From assembly GCF_024753285.1 (NCBI RefSeq), contig NZ_JANUGW010000011.1:119118-183117 (forward strand): a DNA stretch of 64,000 nucleotides, in the 5' to 3' direction. Position numbers and translations under genes: made by a program. The DNA is from Massilia pinisoli (lineage in GTDB: Bacteria; Pseudomonadota; Gammaproteobacteria; Burkholderiales; Burkholderiaceae_D). Shown piece after piece: positions 23,325 to 32,141 of this stretch (position 1 is the stretch's first letter; each line of letters starts with the position of its first letter). Under the pieces are notes generated by a model. That model made no database searches. It saw only the letters and a list, made by a program, of their open reading frames with translations, and had not been told where the DNA came from.

Positions 23325-25517
23325 ATGCAGACGAACATTCCGGCGGCCGTGGCCCGCGTGGCGGTGCTGGCCGCCGCGCTCGGCGCGGGCGTTGGCGCGC
23401 ACGCGGCCGCTTATCCGTTCCAGGATCCGACACTGCCGCCGCAGCAGCGCATCGCCAACATCCTGTCGTTGATGACGCCGGACGAAAAGATCGCCGCGCT
23501 GTCGCCTGATTCGGGCGTCCCGCGTCTCGGCATCCCCAGCTTCGGCGCGACGGAAGGCATCCACGGCCTCGTGCAGCGGGGCGAGAGCACGCGCCAGCGC
23601 GAGGTCATCACGACGACGCAGTTCCCGCAGCCGCCCGGCATGGGCGCCACATGGGACCCCGACCTCGTGCGCCAGGCCGGCGCCGTGCAGTCGACGGAAG
23701 CGCGCTACATCACGCAAAGCAGCAAGTACAAGCACCCGATGCTGATGCAATGGGGCCCGCAGTCCGACCTCGCGCGCGACCCGCGCTGGGGCCGCAGCGA
23801 AGAGGTGTATGGCGAAGACCCGTTCCTCGTGGGGACGATGGCGACCGCGTACACGCGCGGCATCCAGGGTGACGATCCGACCTACTGGCGCGGCGCGGCG
23901 CTCTTGAAGCACTTCCTCGCCAACAGCAACGAGGATGGGCGCGGCAATTCGTCGTCGAATTTCGACGAGCGCCTGTTCCACGAATACTATGCGGCGCCGT
24001 TCCGCATGGCGTTCCAGGACGGCGGTGCCCGCGCGCTGATGGCCGCATACAATGCATGGAACGGGACGCCGATGGACGTGCATCCCGTGCTGCGCAGCCT
24101 CGTCATCAAGCAATGGGGTGCGGACGTGATCTCGAGCGACGGCGGCGCGATTTCCACCCTCGTGAAACTGTATAAACGGTATCCGGACCAGAAGGCGGCC
24201 GCGGTCGCGGCGCTCAAGGCAGGCGTCAACCAGTACCTCGACAAATACCAGGACGAGCTGCGCCCCGCGCTGAAGGACGGCACGATCACGGTCGCGGACC
24301 TCGATGACGCACTCGCGCGCAAGCTCCGCACGACGATCAAGCTGGGCCTCATCGATCCGCCGGCCGGCAACCCGTATGCCGCCATCAAGGATGGCGCGGC
24401 CCCATGGGACAGCGCGGCGCACAAGGCCGTGTCGCTGCGGATGGCGCTGGAATCGATCGTCTTGATGAAGAACGACGGCCACGCGCTGCCGCTCGCGAAG
24501 GACCACATCAAGCGCATCGCCGTGATCGGTCCGCACGCGGACAAGGTGCACTGGGACTGGTATGGCGGCATCGCGCCGTACACGGTGACGGCGCTGCAAG
24601 GCGTCAAGGCCGCTGCCGGACCTGGCGTTACGGTGACGTATGCGCCCGACGACAAGGACGGCGCCGCGGTGAAGGCGGCGCGCGACGCGGACGTGGCGAT
24701 CGTCGTCGTCGGCAACGACCCCACGTGCGGCCCGAACATGGCGCACGAGTGGACGGACGCGGGCACGAAGCGCTGCGCCGACCCGGGCGACGGCCGCGAG
24801 GGCCGCGACCGCGAATCGCTGGCGCTGGCGCAGGAAGGCCTCGTCAAGCAGGTGCTCGCGGCGAACCCGCGGACGGTGATGGTGCTCGTCTCCAGTTTCC
24901 CGTTCACGATCAACTGGTCCAAGGCGCACGTGCCCGCGATCGTGCAGATGGCGCATGCGTCGCAGGACCAGGGCACGGCGCTCGCGCAAGTGCTGTTCGG
25001 CGCTTACAACCCGGGCGGCAAGCTAGTGACGACGTGGCCCGCCGCGGAAACGCAACTGCCGACTATGATGGACTACGACATCCGCCACGGCCGCACGTAT
25101 ATGTACTTCAAGGGTGAGCCGCTGTTCCCCTTCGGACATGGCCTCAGCTACACGACGTTCCGCTACGACCGGCTGCGCACGAGCGCGCCCGCGCTGGCGC
25201 CGGACGGGAAGGTGGACGTCGACGTGGACGTGAGCAATACGGGCAAGGTGGCCGGGGATGCCGTCGTCGAGCTGTATGCGGCGTGGCCGAAGTCGAAAGT
25301 TGAGCGTCCGCGCGAGGCGCTCGTGGGCTTCGCGCGCGTGCACCTGGCGCCGGGCGAGAAGCGCACCGTGCGTATTCCGCTGGCGGCGCAGCGCCTCGCG
25401 TACTGGAACACGGACGCAGGCCGCTTCGACGTGGAGACGGTGCCCGTGAAGTTGATGGTCGGGGAATCGTCCGCCGACATCAGGCTGACGGCGACGCTGC
25501 CTGTGCGTCCGCGCTGA
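23325..25517 (+). CDS. Exported GH3 beta-glycosidase
   Basis: A 730-aa GH3 enzyme, periplasmic by its signal peptide ending AHA-AAY. Domain order is standard: TIM-barrel (about 35-370) with WGPQSDLARDPRWGR, LLKHFLAN and the nucleophile Asp in VISSDGGAI; alpha/beta sandwich (about 390-600) with VLMKNDGHALPL; and a C-terminal fibronectin-III-like domain after FPFGHGLSYTTF. Sugar specificity (glucose, xylose, arabinose) is not decidable. GAGGGAGACATCC precedes the ATG at 23325. The 3' end overlaps the convergent GMC oxidoreductase gene by 38 bp. Confidence 0.9.
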   Translation: MQTNIPAAVARVAVLAAALGAGVGAHAAAYPFQDPTLPPQQRIANILSLMTPDEKIAALSPDSGVPRLGIPSFGATEGIHGLVQRGESTRQREVITTTQFPQPPGMGATWDPDLVRQAGAVQSTEARYITQSSKYKHPMLMQWGPQSDLARDPRWGRSEEVYGEDPFLVGTMATAYTRGIQGDDPTYWRGAALLKHFLANSNEDGRGNSSSNFDERLFHEYYAAPFRMAFQDGGARALMAAYNAWNGTPMDVHPVLRSLVIKQWGADVISSDGGAISTLVKLYKRYPDQKAAAVAALKAGVNQYLDKYQDELRPALKDGTITVADLDDALARKLRTTIKLGLIDPPAGNPYAAIKDGAAPWDSAAHKAVSLRMALESIVLMKNDGHALPLAKDHIKRIAVIGPHADKVHWDWYGGIAPYTVTALQGVKAAAGPGVTVTYAPDDKDGAAVKAARDADVAIVVVGNDPTCGPNMAHEWTDAGTKRCADPGDGREGRDRESLALAQEGLVKQVLAANPRTVMVLVSSFPFTINWSKAHVPAIVQMAHASQDQGTALAQVLFGAYNPGGKLVTTWPAAETQLPTMMDYDIRHGRTYMYFKGEPLFPFGHGLSYTTFRYDRLRTSAPALAPDGKVDVDVDVSNTGKVAGDAVVELYAAWPKSKVERPREALVGFARVHLAPGEKRTVRIPLAAQRLAYWNTDAGRFDVETVPVKLMVGESSADIRLTATLPVRPR

Positions 25518-26814
25518 CGGCGCCGGGTGCCCGGGCCAGCATGCGGCCCAGCCGCCAGCCCAGGCACAGCAAGGTCAACGTGGGCGGCAAGCCCCACGGC
25601 TCCGGAATGACGGAGGCGTCGCACACGTACAGGCCGCGCGTGGCCGTCCGCAGGTCGGCGTCGACCGTGCGGCCGATGGGGGCCGTGCCGCCGGGATGCG
25701 CGGCGAAGTGGTGGCTCGCGAACACATGGCGGGCGCCGGCCCGCGCGAGGATGTCGCGCGCGATCCCGATGCCTTCGTCCAAGCGGTCGCGGTCGCGCGG
25801 ATGCAGGGTCTTGTCGACCCAGCGCGGGCCGACGTCGCCGCGGATCTCGTCGCGGATCTTGACCATGATGGTGAGTGTCCGCGCGTGCGCCAACAGCCGG
25901 TCGACGCGGCCCGCCTGCGCGGCGAACGCCTGGTACATCGGGCGGGGTAACGTGAGGTCGGCGAGGCTGATGCCCGCGTCGGGAAGCATCGCGCCGGCCG
26001 CCATCGGCACTTCGGCGCCGCCGCCCTCGATGTTGTCGATGGTGCCCATCACGGCGACGACCGGATCGCTGAAGAACGGCACGGGGCCGGCCAGCAGGTT
26101 CGACGCGCGCAGGATCCGCGGGCTGCCGATGCCGCCGGCCGCCAGCACGACGCGTCCCGCCCGGAACGTTTCGGTACGCCCGTCCACGACGGCTTCCACG
26201 CCGACGGCGCGTCCACCGTCCACCAGCACGCGCGTCACGCGCGCGCCCGTCCGCAGTTGCGCGCCATGCGCGCGCGCGTCGTCGACGAGTTCGCGGGCGG
26301 ACCATTTGGCGCCGAACGGGCAGCCGTAGACGCAGCGCCAGCAACCCGTGCGGCACGCGGCGGGGCGGATCATCTTGTCCAGCTTGCGCCACGGGAAGCC
26401 GGCGGCCTGCGCGGCATCCATGATGCGCGCGGCCATCGGGCCGACGAGGCTGTCCGGCAGCGGCGCCATCGGCAATTCGGCGCGCCAGGCGGCGAGGGCG
26501 GGCGCCAGGTCGATGCCGTGCGCGGCGAACATGGCGGCCGGTGGCGGCGCGGCGGTGGCGAAGTTGATCGTCGACGTGCCGCCCGTCGTCAGCGCCCGCA
26601 CGAGCAGGGAAAGATCGCGGTGCAGGAAGGCGCCCTTGCCGGGCACGGCGGCCATGCCGGCCATCTGCGCGAGGGTGCCGGCCAGCGGCGCGTCGCCGCC
26701 CGCTTCCAGCATGAGCACGCGCGCGCCGGCCCGTGCGAGCTCGCGCGCGACGCTGGCGCCACCGGGGCCGGTGCCGGCCACGATGACGTCAAAGGGGGAG
26801 GGCGGCGTGGACAT
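25480..26814 (-). CDS. GMC-family FAD oxidoreductase with four-Cys motif
   Basis: A 444-aa flavoprotein of the glucose-methanol-choline family. It has the N-terminal dinucleotide motif GTGPGG (14-19), a substrate/FAD segment TTGGTSTINFAT, and a C-terminal block SHHFAAHPGGTAPIG followed by LYVCDASVIPEPWG. Residues 154-165 hold four Cys in a C-x3-C-x2-C-x3-C spacing (CRTGCWRCVYGC), similar to the Cys-rich patch of long-chain alcohol oxidases and suggestive of a metal or Fe-S site. No signal peptide. It overlaps the GH3 gene tail-to-tail. The ATG at 26814 has TAGAAT five bases upstream and no ribosome site. Substrate unknown. Confidence 0.8.
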   Translation of the reverse strand: MSTPPSPFDVIVAGTGPGGASVARELARAGARVLMLEAGGDAPLAGTLAQMAGMAAVPGKGAFLHRDLSLLVRALTTGGTSTINFATAAPPPAAMFAAHGIDLAPALAAWRAELPMAPLPDSLVGPMAARIMDAAQAAGFPWRKLDKMIRPAACRTGCWRCVYGCPFGAKWSARELVDDARAHGAQLRTGARVTRVLVDGGRAVGVEAVVDGRTETFRAGRVVLAAGGIGSPRILRASNLLAGPVPFFSDPVVAVMGTIDNIEGGGAEVPMAAGAMLPDAGISLADLTLPRPMYQAFAAQAGRVDRLLAHARTLTIMVKIRDEIRGDVGPRWVDKTLHPRDRDRLDEGIGIARDILARAGARHVFASHHFAAHPGGTAPIGRTVDADLRTATRGLYVCDASVIPEPWGLPPTLTLLCLGWRLGRMLARAPGAVSADAQAASPSA

Positions 26815-26819
26815 GCGGC

Positions 26820-26825
26820 ATTCTA
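26820..26825 (-). promoter_or_regulatory. TAGAAT -10 box immediately before the GMC gene
   Basis: On the minus strand TAGAATGCCGC runs straight into the ATG at 26814, leaving five bases. This suggests a leaderless transcript. Confidence 0.45.
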
Positions 26826-26851
26826 CCGCGCGCCGCACCGCCCGGGCGTGC

Positions 26852-28009
26852 TCAGGACGTCATGCGATCCCACCCGGACCGCACGGCCGCTTTCATCCGT
26901 TCCCACGTCGATGCGCCGGCGCTGCCGTAGCGTGCATCCCAGTCGCTGCGCAGGCTGGATTCGACGTCGTCCCAGTTGCGGCCCTGGTAACGGGCGTCGC
27001 GCCGCATGTCGTAGCCGTAGCGGTAGGCCGGCGCGTAGTCGTCGTACGTGCCGCCGAGGCTCGCGTAGTTCTGCTGCCAGTCGTTGCGGTAATACGTGTC
27101 GTCGTCGCGGGCCGCGCCCTGCAGCGGCTGCACGTCGACTTCCGTGCGGCGCACCGTGTCGCGAATGTTCTGCTCGCGCTGGGTGACTTCCTTGCCGACG
27201 ACGACTTCCTCCACGACGCGGGCCGACTTCTGCACGACGGCTTCCTCGGCCGATTCCCGCAACTCGATCGTCTTGTCCTTGAACATGGCGGCGTCGCCCG
27301 GGTTGACGGGCCGGTCGACGGGCCGGCGCTCCACGCTCACGTGCTCTTCGCGCAGCGCCACCGTTTCGTTCACGGGTGTCTCGACGACGCGCGAGAACAC
27401 GCGCACGCCGCCCCGCTCGACGAGGCGCTTGCCGACGCGGACTTCTTCCTGCACGACGGGGATTGCGGCCTTCCCGGTCTGCATGGCGGTCGCGTCGCGC
27501 TGCTGCGAGTCGGTGCGCACGTCGGCGGATTCGGCGCGGCTGCCGGCCAGGTTGCCCGATTGCGAGCCGGATTGCAGCGATGCCGACGTGGCGCCCTGGT
27601 AGGCGCTGGCGCCCAGCGTCGCGGCGTTACCGGCCAGATCGTGGCGCTCGTCGATGTCGATGGGACCGAAGCGTTCGATGACGTCGGCCGCGCGTTCCAC
27701 GTCCGGTTCCGACATCGTCGTCAACGTGAGCACGTGCTGGCCGGACGTGACGGCGTTCGAGTAGCGGATCGCGTGCTCGTCGTGGTCGGTGCCGAACAGG
27801 CTTTCGAAGAAGTGCTTGATCGACGCGCCGATGCCTTCGTCCTGGGTCGTGGTGGTGGTGGTCGCCGCCGTCGTGGCGGACGAGCCGGCGGCCAGGTCGG
27901 CAGTGGAGAGGTTGACGTTATCGCGTGTGAAGCCCGATGCCAGCAATTCGTCCATCGCGCTCTGGGCATCGCTGCGGTTGTCGAAAACCGCGACTAGGGT
28001 ATGTTGCAT
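26852..28009 (-). CDS. YsnF/AvaK-type DUF2382 stress protein
   Basis: A 385-aa protein. The N-terminal ~100 residues (LVAVFDNRSDAQSAMDELL, HVLTLTTMSEPDVERAADVI) form a GSP17M-like alpha/beta domain. A low-complexity Thr/Ser/Ala linker follows, and then a DUF2382 domain (about 190-310) with its charged beta-strand repeats EEVRVGKRLVERGGVRV and ARVVEEVVVGKEVTQREQ. The C-terminus is rich in Tyr, Asp and Arg. Homologues are induced by envelope or desiccation stress; mechanism unknown. GGAGGACACATC precedes the ATG. It forms a pair with the smaller DUF2382 gene 27 bp upstream. Confidence 0.8.
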   Translation of the reverse strand: MQHTLVAVFDNRSDAQSAMDELLASGFTRDNVNLSTADLAAGSSATTAATTTTTTQDEGIGASIKHFFESLFGTDHDEHAIRYSNAVTSGQHVLTLTTMSEPDVERAADVIERFGPIDIDERHDLAGNAATLGASAYQGATSASLQSGSQSGNLAGSRAESADVRTDSQQRDATAMQTGKAAIPVVQEEVRVGKRLVERGGVRVFSRVVETPVNETVALREEHVSVERRPVDRPVNPGDAAMFKDKTIELRESAEEAVVQKSARVVEEVVVGKEVTQREQNIRDTVRRTEVDVQPLQGAARDDDTYYRNDWQQNYASLGGTYDDYAPAYRYGYDMRRDARYQGRNWDDVESSLRSDWDARYGSAGASTWERMKAAVRSGWDRMTS

Positions 28010-28036
28010 GATGTGTCCTCCGGTGTGTCGTTGGTT

Positions 28037-28477
28037 TCAATTGGATGATGTGTCGCCGTGCTCGTCGAAACGCTCCACGCTGACCTGCTCGGACCTGAGC
28101 ACGACGGTGTCGACGTGGCGCTCTTCGCGGCGGGTGCGGGTGATGTGGAGCTCTTCCTTGATGCGCAGGCGCCGTTCGACGACCAGCACTTCTTCGAGGA
28201 TCGGGACGACGAGCGTGTCCCCTTCGTAGCGCGTCGCGGGTGCCTGGTCGAGCGGGACGATGCGGTCCACAGGGACGTGGCTGACCTGCACATCGTCGCG
28301 CGCCAGGCTCTCGTCGATCTGGCAAGGGTGCTCGGCGACGGTCTTATGGATACGCACGCCGCGTCCCGTGTCGACGATCCGTTTCTCGACCCACGCTTCC
28401 TCCCGCACGACGGGAACCCTCAGGAGTTCCTGCGGTTCCTGCTGTTCCTCTTCGGGTTTCGCTGGGTCAAGGGACAC
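28037..28477 (-). CDS. Small DUF2382 protein
   Basis: A 146-aa, highly charged protein consisting of a single DUF2382 domain: LLRVPVVREEAWVEKRIVDT, SHVPVDRIV and VPILEEVLVVERRLRIKEEL are typical strand repeats. It has no signal peptide or membrane segment. Start is a GTG at 28477 preceded by GGAGGCGGACC. It is cotranscribed with the larger YsnF-type gene downstream, probably as a two-gene stress unit distinct from the pectin operon that ends 108 bp upstream. Confidence 0.75.
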   Translation of the reverse strand: MSLDPAKPEEEQQEPQELLRVPVVREEAWVEKRIVDTGRGVRIHKTVAEHPCQIDESLARDDVQVSHVPVDRIVPLDQAPATRYEGDTLVVPILEEVLVVERRLRIKEELHITRTRREERHVDTVVLRSEQVSVERFDEHGDTSSN

Positions 28478-28585
28478 GGTCCGCCTCCGGGTTCACGACG
28501 TTGGAGAGGCCGAGGTTACTCCATCCGGCTGCGGTTCCGCGCACCATTGCCCATCAACAAGCGGCAGCGCGCGGCGGCGGGTCGT

Positions 28586-29554
28586 TCAGCGCGCGCGCAA
28601 TGTGTCCAGCAATGCCGGCGGCACGCGCAGCGCCGTGCCGTGGCGCATGCGCTTCGCCGTGCCTTCGTCGGGGAACCGCATCTGCGCCGTCACGTCTTCC
28701 CAATGCACGAGATCGCGCGAGCGCAGCGCGCCGTAGTGTTTCGCCGTGTACGCGTCGTAGTAGACGATGACGGCGTCGCCCACCTGCAGCGCCGTCGGGC
28801 CTTCCGTCCACAGGCCCGCGGGCGAAATGGGCGCGCTCAGCGGGTCGAACGGCCCCTGCAGGCTGGCGGCGCGCGCGACTTGCAGGTATTTGCGCGGCGG
28901 GTGCCTCGTCTCGTCCTTCACGAGCAGCCAGTCGCCCAGGCTCGTGCGGACGAACGTCGCGTCGATGACGGAAAAGCCCGGATCGTAGAACAGCCGCGTC
29001 GGGGTGAACGTGACGAAGTCGCGCGTCGTCGTCGCGTAGATGCGGTGGTTGTACTTCGCGGCGCCCGCATCGTCGCCGGCCGCTTCGGATTGGGGGAAGC
29101 GGCCGGGAATCGTGGACGACCAGAAGATCAGGTATTCACGGCGCTGCTCGTCCCACGCGATCTCCGGCGCCCACGCGTTCAGCGTCGTCGGCTCGTGCGC
29201 CATCACGGGCAGTTCGCGCTGCGCCGACCAGTGCACGAGGTCCGGCGACGACGCGTAGCCGATGCCCGTCTCGTTCCAGCCGCTCGTCCACACCATGTGG
29301 TAGATGCCGTCCGGGCCGCGCACGATGCACGGATCGCGCATCAGCTTCGCCTTGCCGACCTGCGGCGCGAGGAAGCTGGCGCCGCCGCCCAGCGCGTCCC
29401 ACCGATAGCCGTCGCGGCTGCCCGCGAGATGCAGGCCGTCCTGGCCGTTGTCGACGAAGTAGGCGAATACGTAGGCGTCGCCGGCCGGCGCGACGCTCGC
29501 GCACCCGGCCAGCGCGGCCGCGGCGATGGCGGCCAATGCCGCGCGCCGCTTCAT
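28586..29554 (-). CDS. GH43-like glycosidase lipoprotein
   Basis: A 322-aa lipoprotein (lipobox LAGC, Cys ~18) with a five-bladed beta-propeller pattern as in GH43. The three expected acids can be placed: Asp in LMRDPCIVR, Asp in FSVIDATFV and Glu in WTEGPTALQ. Repeats such as YASSPDLVHWS and LRSRDLVHWED mark the blades. GH43-type enzymes trim arabinan or galactan side chains of RG-I, which fits the operon, but the specific sugar cannot be told. Its ATG overlaps the stop of the upstream esterase gene (ATGA). Last gene of the minus-strand pectin operon. Confidence 0.78.
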   Translation of the reverse strand: MKRRAALAAIAAAALAGCASVAPAGDAYVFAYFVDNGQDGLHLAGSRDGYRWDALGGGASFLAPQVGKAKLMRDPCIVRGPDGIYHMVWTSGWNETGIGYASSPDLVHWSAQRELPVMAHEPTTLNAWAPEIAWDEQRREYLIFWSSTIPGRFPQSEAAGDDAGAAKYNHRIYATTTRDFVTFTPTRLFYDPGFSVIDATFVRTSLGDWLLVKDETRHPPRKYLQVARAASLQGPFDPLSAPISPAGLWTEGPTALQVGDAVIVYYDAYTAKHYGALRSRDLVHWEDVTAQMRFPDEGTAKRMRHGTALRVPPALLDTLRAR

Positions 29555-30813
29555 CGGTGCGCCTCGTCGCCCAGCGGGCGCTGTGCCGTGCGGTGCGGAC
29601 TCGGGGACACGGCGACCGCGGTGACCGGATCCGGGTGGGCGGGGTCGAACGCGAAGTCGTCGACGATGAACGCGGCCGCCGGCACCTTCGCGTCGCGCAT
29701 GCCCAGCACGACGGCCTTCGCCAGCTCGTAGCTGCCATAGTCGTCGTGGTGTGTGTTGTCCAGGCGGCCCGGCGCCGGTTCCGCGAACGCGGCCTTCGAG
29801 CCTTCCGGTCCCAGCGCCTCGTACAACGTCTTGCTCATCGCGTTCAGGTCGATGAACGGCACGCGCAATTCCCGCGCGGACTGGCGCGCCGCCTCGGCAT
29901 AATCCTGCAGCGACGGGATCACGTGGCCGTCCGCATCGAAGCCGCGCCGCTCCATCGACGACACGATCACCGGCAGGCCGCCATGCGCGCGGATGGCATC
30001 CACGTGCAGCTTGATCTCCGCCTTGTACGTCGTGAACGGGCCGCCCTTGCCCTCCTTGATCTGCTTCTGGTCGTTGTGGCCGAACTGCATGAGGACGACG
30101 TCGCCCGGCCGCAGCGCGGAGACGACCTTGTCCAGGCGCCGGCGTGCGATCGAATCGCGGTAGGTCTCACCCGACTCGCCGTGGTTGGCGACGGCGATGC
30201 CGGGCTTGAAGAAGCGCGGCAGCATCTGGCCCCAGCTGGCGTACGGTTCCGCCGGCTGGTCGCAGACTGTGGAGTCGCCCAGCAGGTACAACGTGGGCAC
30301 GGTGGCCGGTGCGATCGCGATGGTGCGCACGGCCGGGTGTGTGCCGTTGATTTCCAGTGTCAGGCGCCGGTCCCAGTTCCACGCCTCGTCGACCGTTTCA
30401 CGCGGTGCTTTCAGTTTCACTTCGCCACCGGTCGGGATCTGCGGCGTGCGCACGTTGACGGTGAACGTCTTCGTCACCGTCTGGCCCTTCGCCGTGTCGA
30501 CGTTTTCCAGCATCAGGCGGCGCAGCTCCGCTTTTACGGTCGTCCTGGCCGGCGCGGCGTCGTCGCCCAGCGCGAGCGTCACCGTGTAATTCCCCTCCGG
30601 CAGGTCGACGGAAAAATACCAGGGGTGCGCGCCATCGGGCGCCGTGCCCGGCTCGAGGCCGTAGCCCCGCGTGGACGTGTAGACCGTGTCGGTCGTCACG
30701 GCTGTGTAGCCGGCAGGCGGCTTGCCGGGGCCGAACGCGAATTGCCGGGTGTCCGCAGCGTGGGCGCTGGTGGCGCAGGCCGCGCAGAAGACGGCGCGAA
30801 GGATGGTGTTCAT
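29551..30813 (-). CDS. Rhamnogalacturonan acetylesterase-like GDSL esterase
   Basis: A 420-aa exported SGNH esterase. The N-terminal ~150 residues after the signal peptide are a beta-sandwich with FAFGPGKPPAGYTAV and WYFSVDLPEGNYTVTLALG, as seen in bacterial YesT-like enzymes. The hydrolase domain follows with LLGDSTVCDQ (Ser), GESGETYR (Gly), QFGHNDQKQ (Asn) and LDNTHHDDYG carrying a normal DxxH pair. This places it in the CE12-type group that deacetylates RG-I. GGAGACAC precedes the ATG at 30813; a longer reading is unsupported. Sits between the PL9 and GH43-like genes. Confidence 0.87.
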   Translation of the reverse strand: MNTILRAVFCAACATSAHAADTRQFAFGPGKPPAGYTAVTTDTVYTSTRGYGLEPGTAPDGAHPWYFSVDLPEGNYTVTLALGDDAAPARTTVKAELRRLMLENVDTAKGQTVTKTFTVNVRTPQIPTGGEVKLKAPRETVDEAWNWDRRLTLEINGTHPAVRTIAIAPATVPTLYLLGDSTVCDQPAEPYASWGQMLPRFFKPGIAVANHGESGETYRDSIARRRLDKVVSALRPGDVVLMQFGHNDQKQIKEGKGGPFTTYKAEIKLHVDAIRAHGGLPVIVSSMERRGFDADGHVIPSLQDYAEAARQSARELRVPFIDLNAMSKTLYEALGPEGSKAAFAEPAPGRLDNTHHDDYGSYELAKAVVLGMRDAKVPAAAFIVDDFAFDPAHPDPVTAVAVSPSPHRTAQRPLGDEAHR

Positions 30814-30835
30814 GTGTCTCCGTCGGTGCAAAGAG

Positions 30836-32131
30836 TCAGCGTTCGAAGGCGCCAAGGTCGGGCGCGCGGCCACGGTACGGCAGGCCCACGTCGATGCCGC
30901 GGTCCACCACCGGGCTGCCGGCGCGCGGATGGAACATGGGCACGTCGGGCAGGCTGCCGTCCGGCTTGCGCGGCGCGTCCCAGCCGGTCGTCGCGACGCT
31001 GTCGAAGTCGGCCGGCGACAACGTCAGGCCCCGGTCCCACGAATTGGACGCGCTGTCCGCGCCCGCCACCTTCAGCCGCGTGCCCGCCGGATAGGCGACG
31101 TTGTTGCGCAAGGTGCCGAGGTAGACGGGGCCACCGTCGGGCGCGATGCCCAGCATGTTGAAGTCGGTCGCGTTGCCGAACGCCGTGTTGTTGAAGAAGT
31201 CGAGGGCCAGCGGGTGGTGGTTCGCGTAGAAGCCGGACACCTTGTTGTCGAAGGCCACGGAGAAGCGCACGATGTGCTTCACGCCGTTGGCCACGTACTT
31301 GCCGCTGTAGCCGCCCGCCTTGATGCCGTTGCCGTTGCCCGCCGGAAGCGGCGTGTGCGTGCCCGGCAGGTAGCCGTGCTGCCAGGCCCACGAATACTCG
31401 ATGGTGACGGGAGAGAAGGCGTTGATCAGGTCGAAGCCGTCGTCCGTGTTCGCCCACGCGCGGCAGCCGCGGAACACGTTGCCGGGATGGCCCGCGCTGA
31501 CGTGCGCGCCGAAGCCGTCCGCGCTCTGGCCCGCGCCGTTCGACGTGTACGGATCGTAGTTGTGGTGCGAATCGCTGTTCAGCACGAGATTCCAGCCGCC
31601 GTCCTTGATGAACAGGCCGGGCCCCATATTGTGGTGCAGGTCGAGACGTTCGAAGACGTTGTGGTTCCCGTTGATCCAAACGCCCCACGATTCGTGGTTC
31701 AGGTGATTGTCCGGTTGCTGCGGCGCGCCCGTGATTTCCAGACCCCGCAAAACGATCCAGTCCGCGACGACCTCGATGCCCTTGACGCGGCAATCGTCCT
31801 TCATGCCGGAAAAGTCGAAGACGGGCGTCTCGCCTTGAAACGCTTCGTAGCGGATCGGCTGGCCCTCGGTGCCGCTTTTGTCGATCACGATGCCGGCGAC
31901 GGTGGCCCGGCGCGATGCGCAACTCGTCGTCGCATGCGTGTAGGCGTAGCGGCCACCGCGGAACAGCACGGTGTCGCCGGGGCGCGCCATCGCTTGCGCA
32001 TGGGCGAACGATTGCCATGGCGCGGCTTCGGTGCCGGAGGCCGTGTCGTTGCCCGTCGGGGCCACGTAGTACGTCGCGGCGGTTGCGGGCGCCGCGACCA
32101 AGGCCGCGGTGAGGATGAGAGTGCGATGCAT
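30836..32131 (-). CDS. Exported PL9 pectate / rhamnogalacturonan lyase
   Basis: A 431-aa right-handed parallel beta-helix lyase. After a signal peptide ending ATA-ATYYVAPTGND, PL9 markers appear: WGVWINGNHNVFERLDLHHN, the calcium-site segment NTDDGFDLINAFSP and the catalytic-Lys segment GNGNGIKAGG (~residue 265). PL9 enzymes cut polygalacturonate, and some act on rhamnogalacturonan. Being beside a PL26 gene, either substrate is possible. AGGAGACCAACG precedes the ATG. Ten bases separate it from the upstream PL26 gene. Confidence 0.85.
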   Translation of the reverse strand: MHRTLILTAALVAAPATAATYYVAPTGNDTASGTEAAPWQSFAHAQAMARPGDTVLFRGGRYAYTHATTSCASRRATVAGIVIDKSGTEGQPIRYEAFQGETPVFDFSGMKDDCRVKGIEVVADWIVLRGLEITGAPQQPDNHLNHESWGVWINGNHNVFERLDLHHNMGPGLFIKDGGWNLVLNSDSHHNYDPYTSNGAGQSADGFGAHVSAGHPGNVFRGCRAWANTDDGFDLINAFSPVTIEYSWAWQHGYLPGTHTPLPAGNGNGIKAGGYSGKYVANGVKHIVRFSVAFDNKVSGFYANHHPLALDFFNNTAFGNATDFNMLGIAPDGGPVYLGTLRNNVAYPAGTRLKVAGADSASNSWDRGLTLSPADFDSVATTGWDAPRKPDGSLPDVPMFHPRAGSPVVDRGIDVGLPYRGRAPDLGAFER

Positions 32132-32141
32132 CGTTGGTCTC

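Noticed and set aside
21649..26814. Natural-product gene cluster around the halogenase
   Set aside because: Neighbours are a purine permease, GH3 and GMC oxidoreductase. No synthase, tailoring or resistance genes.
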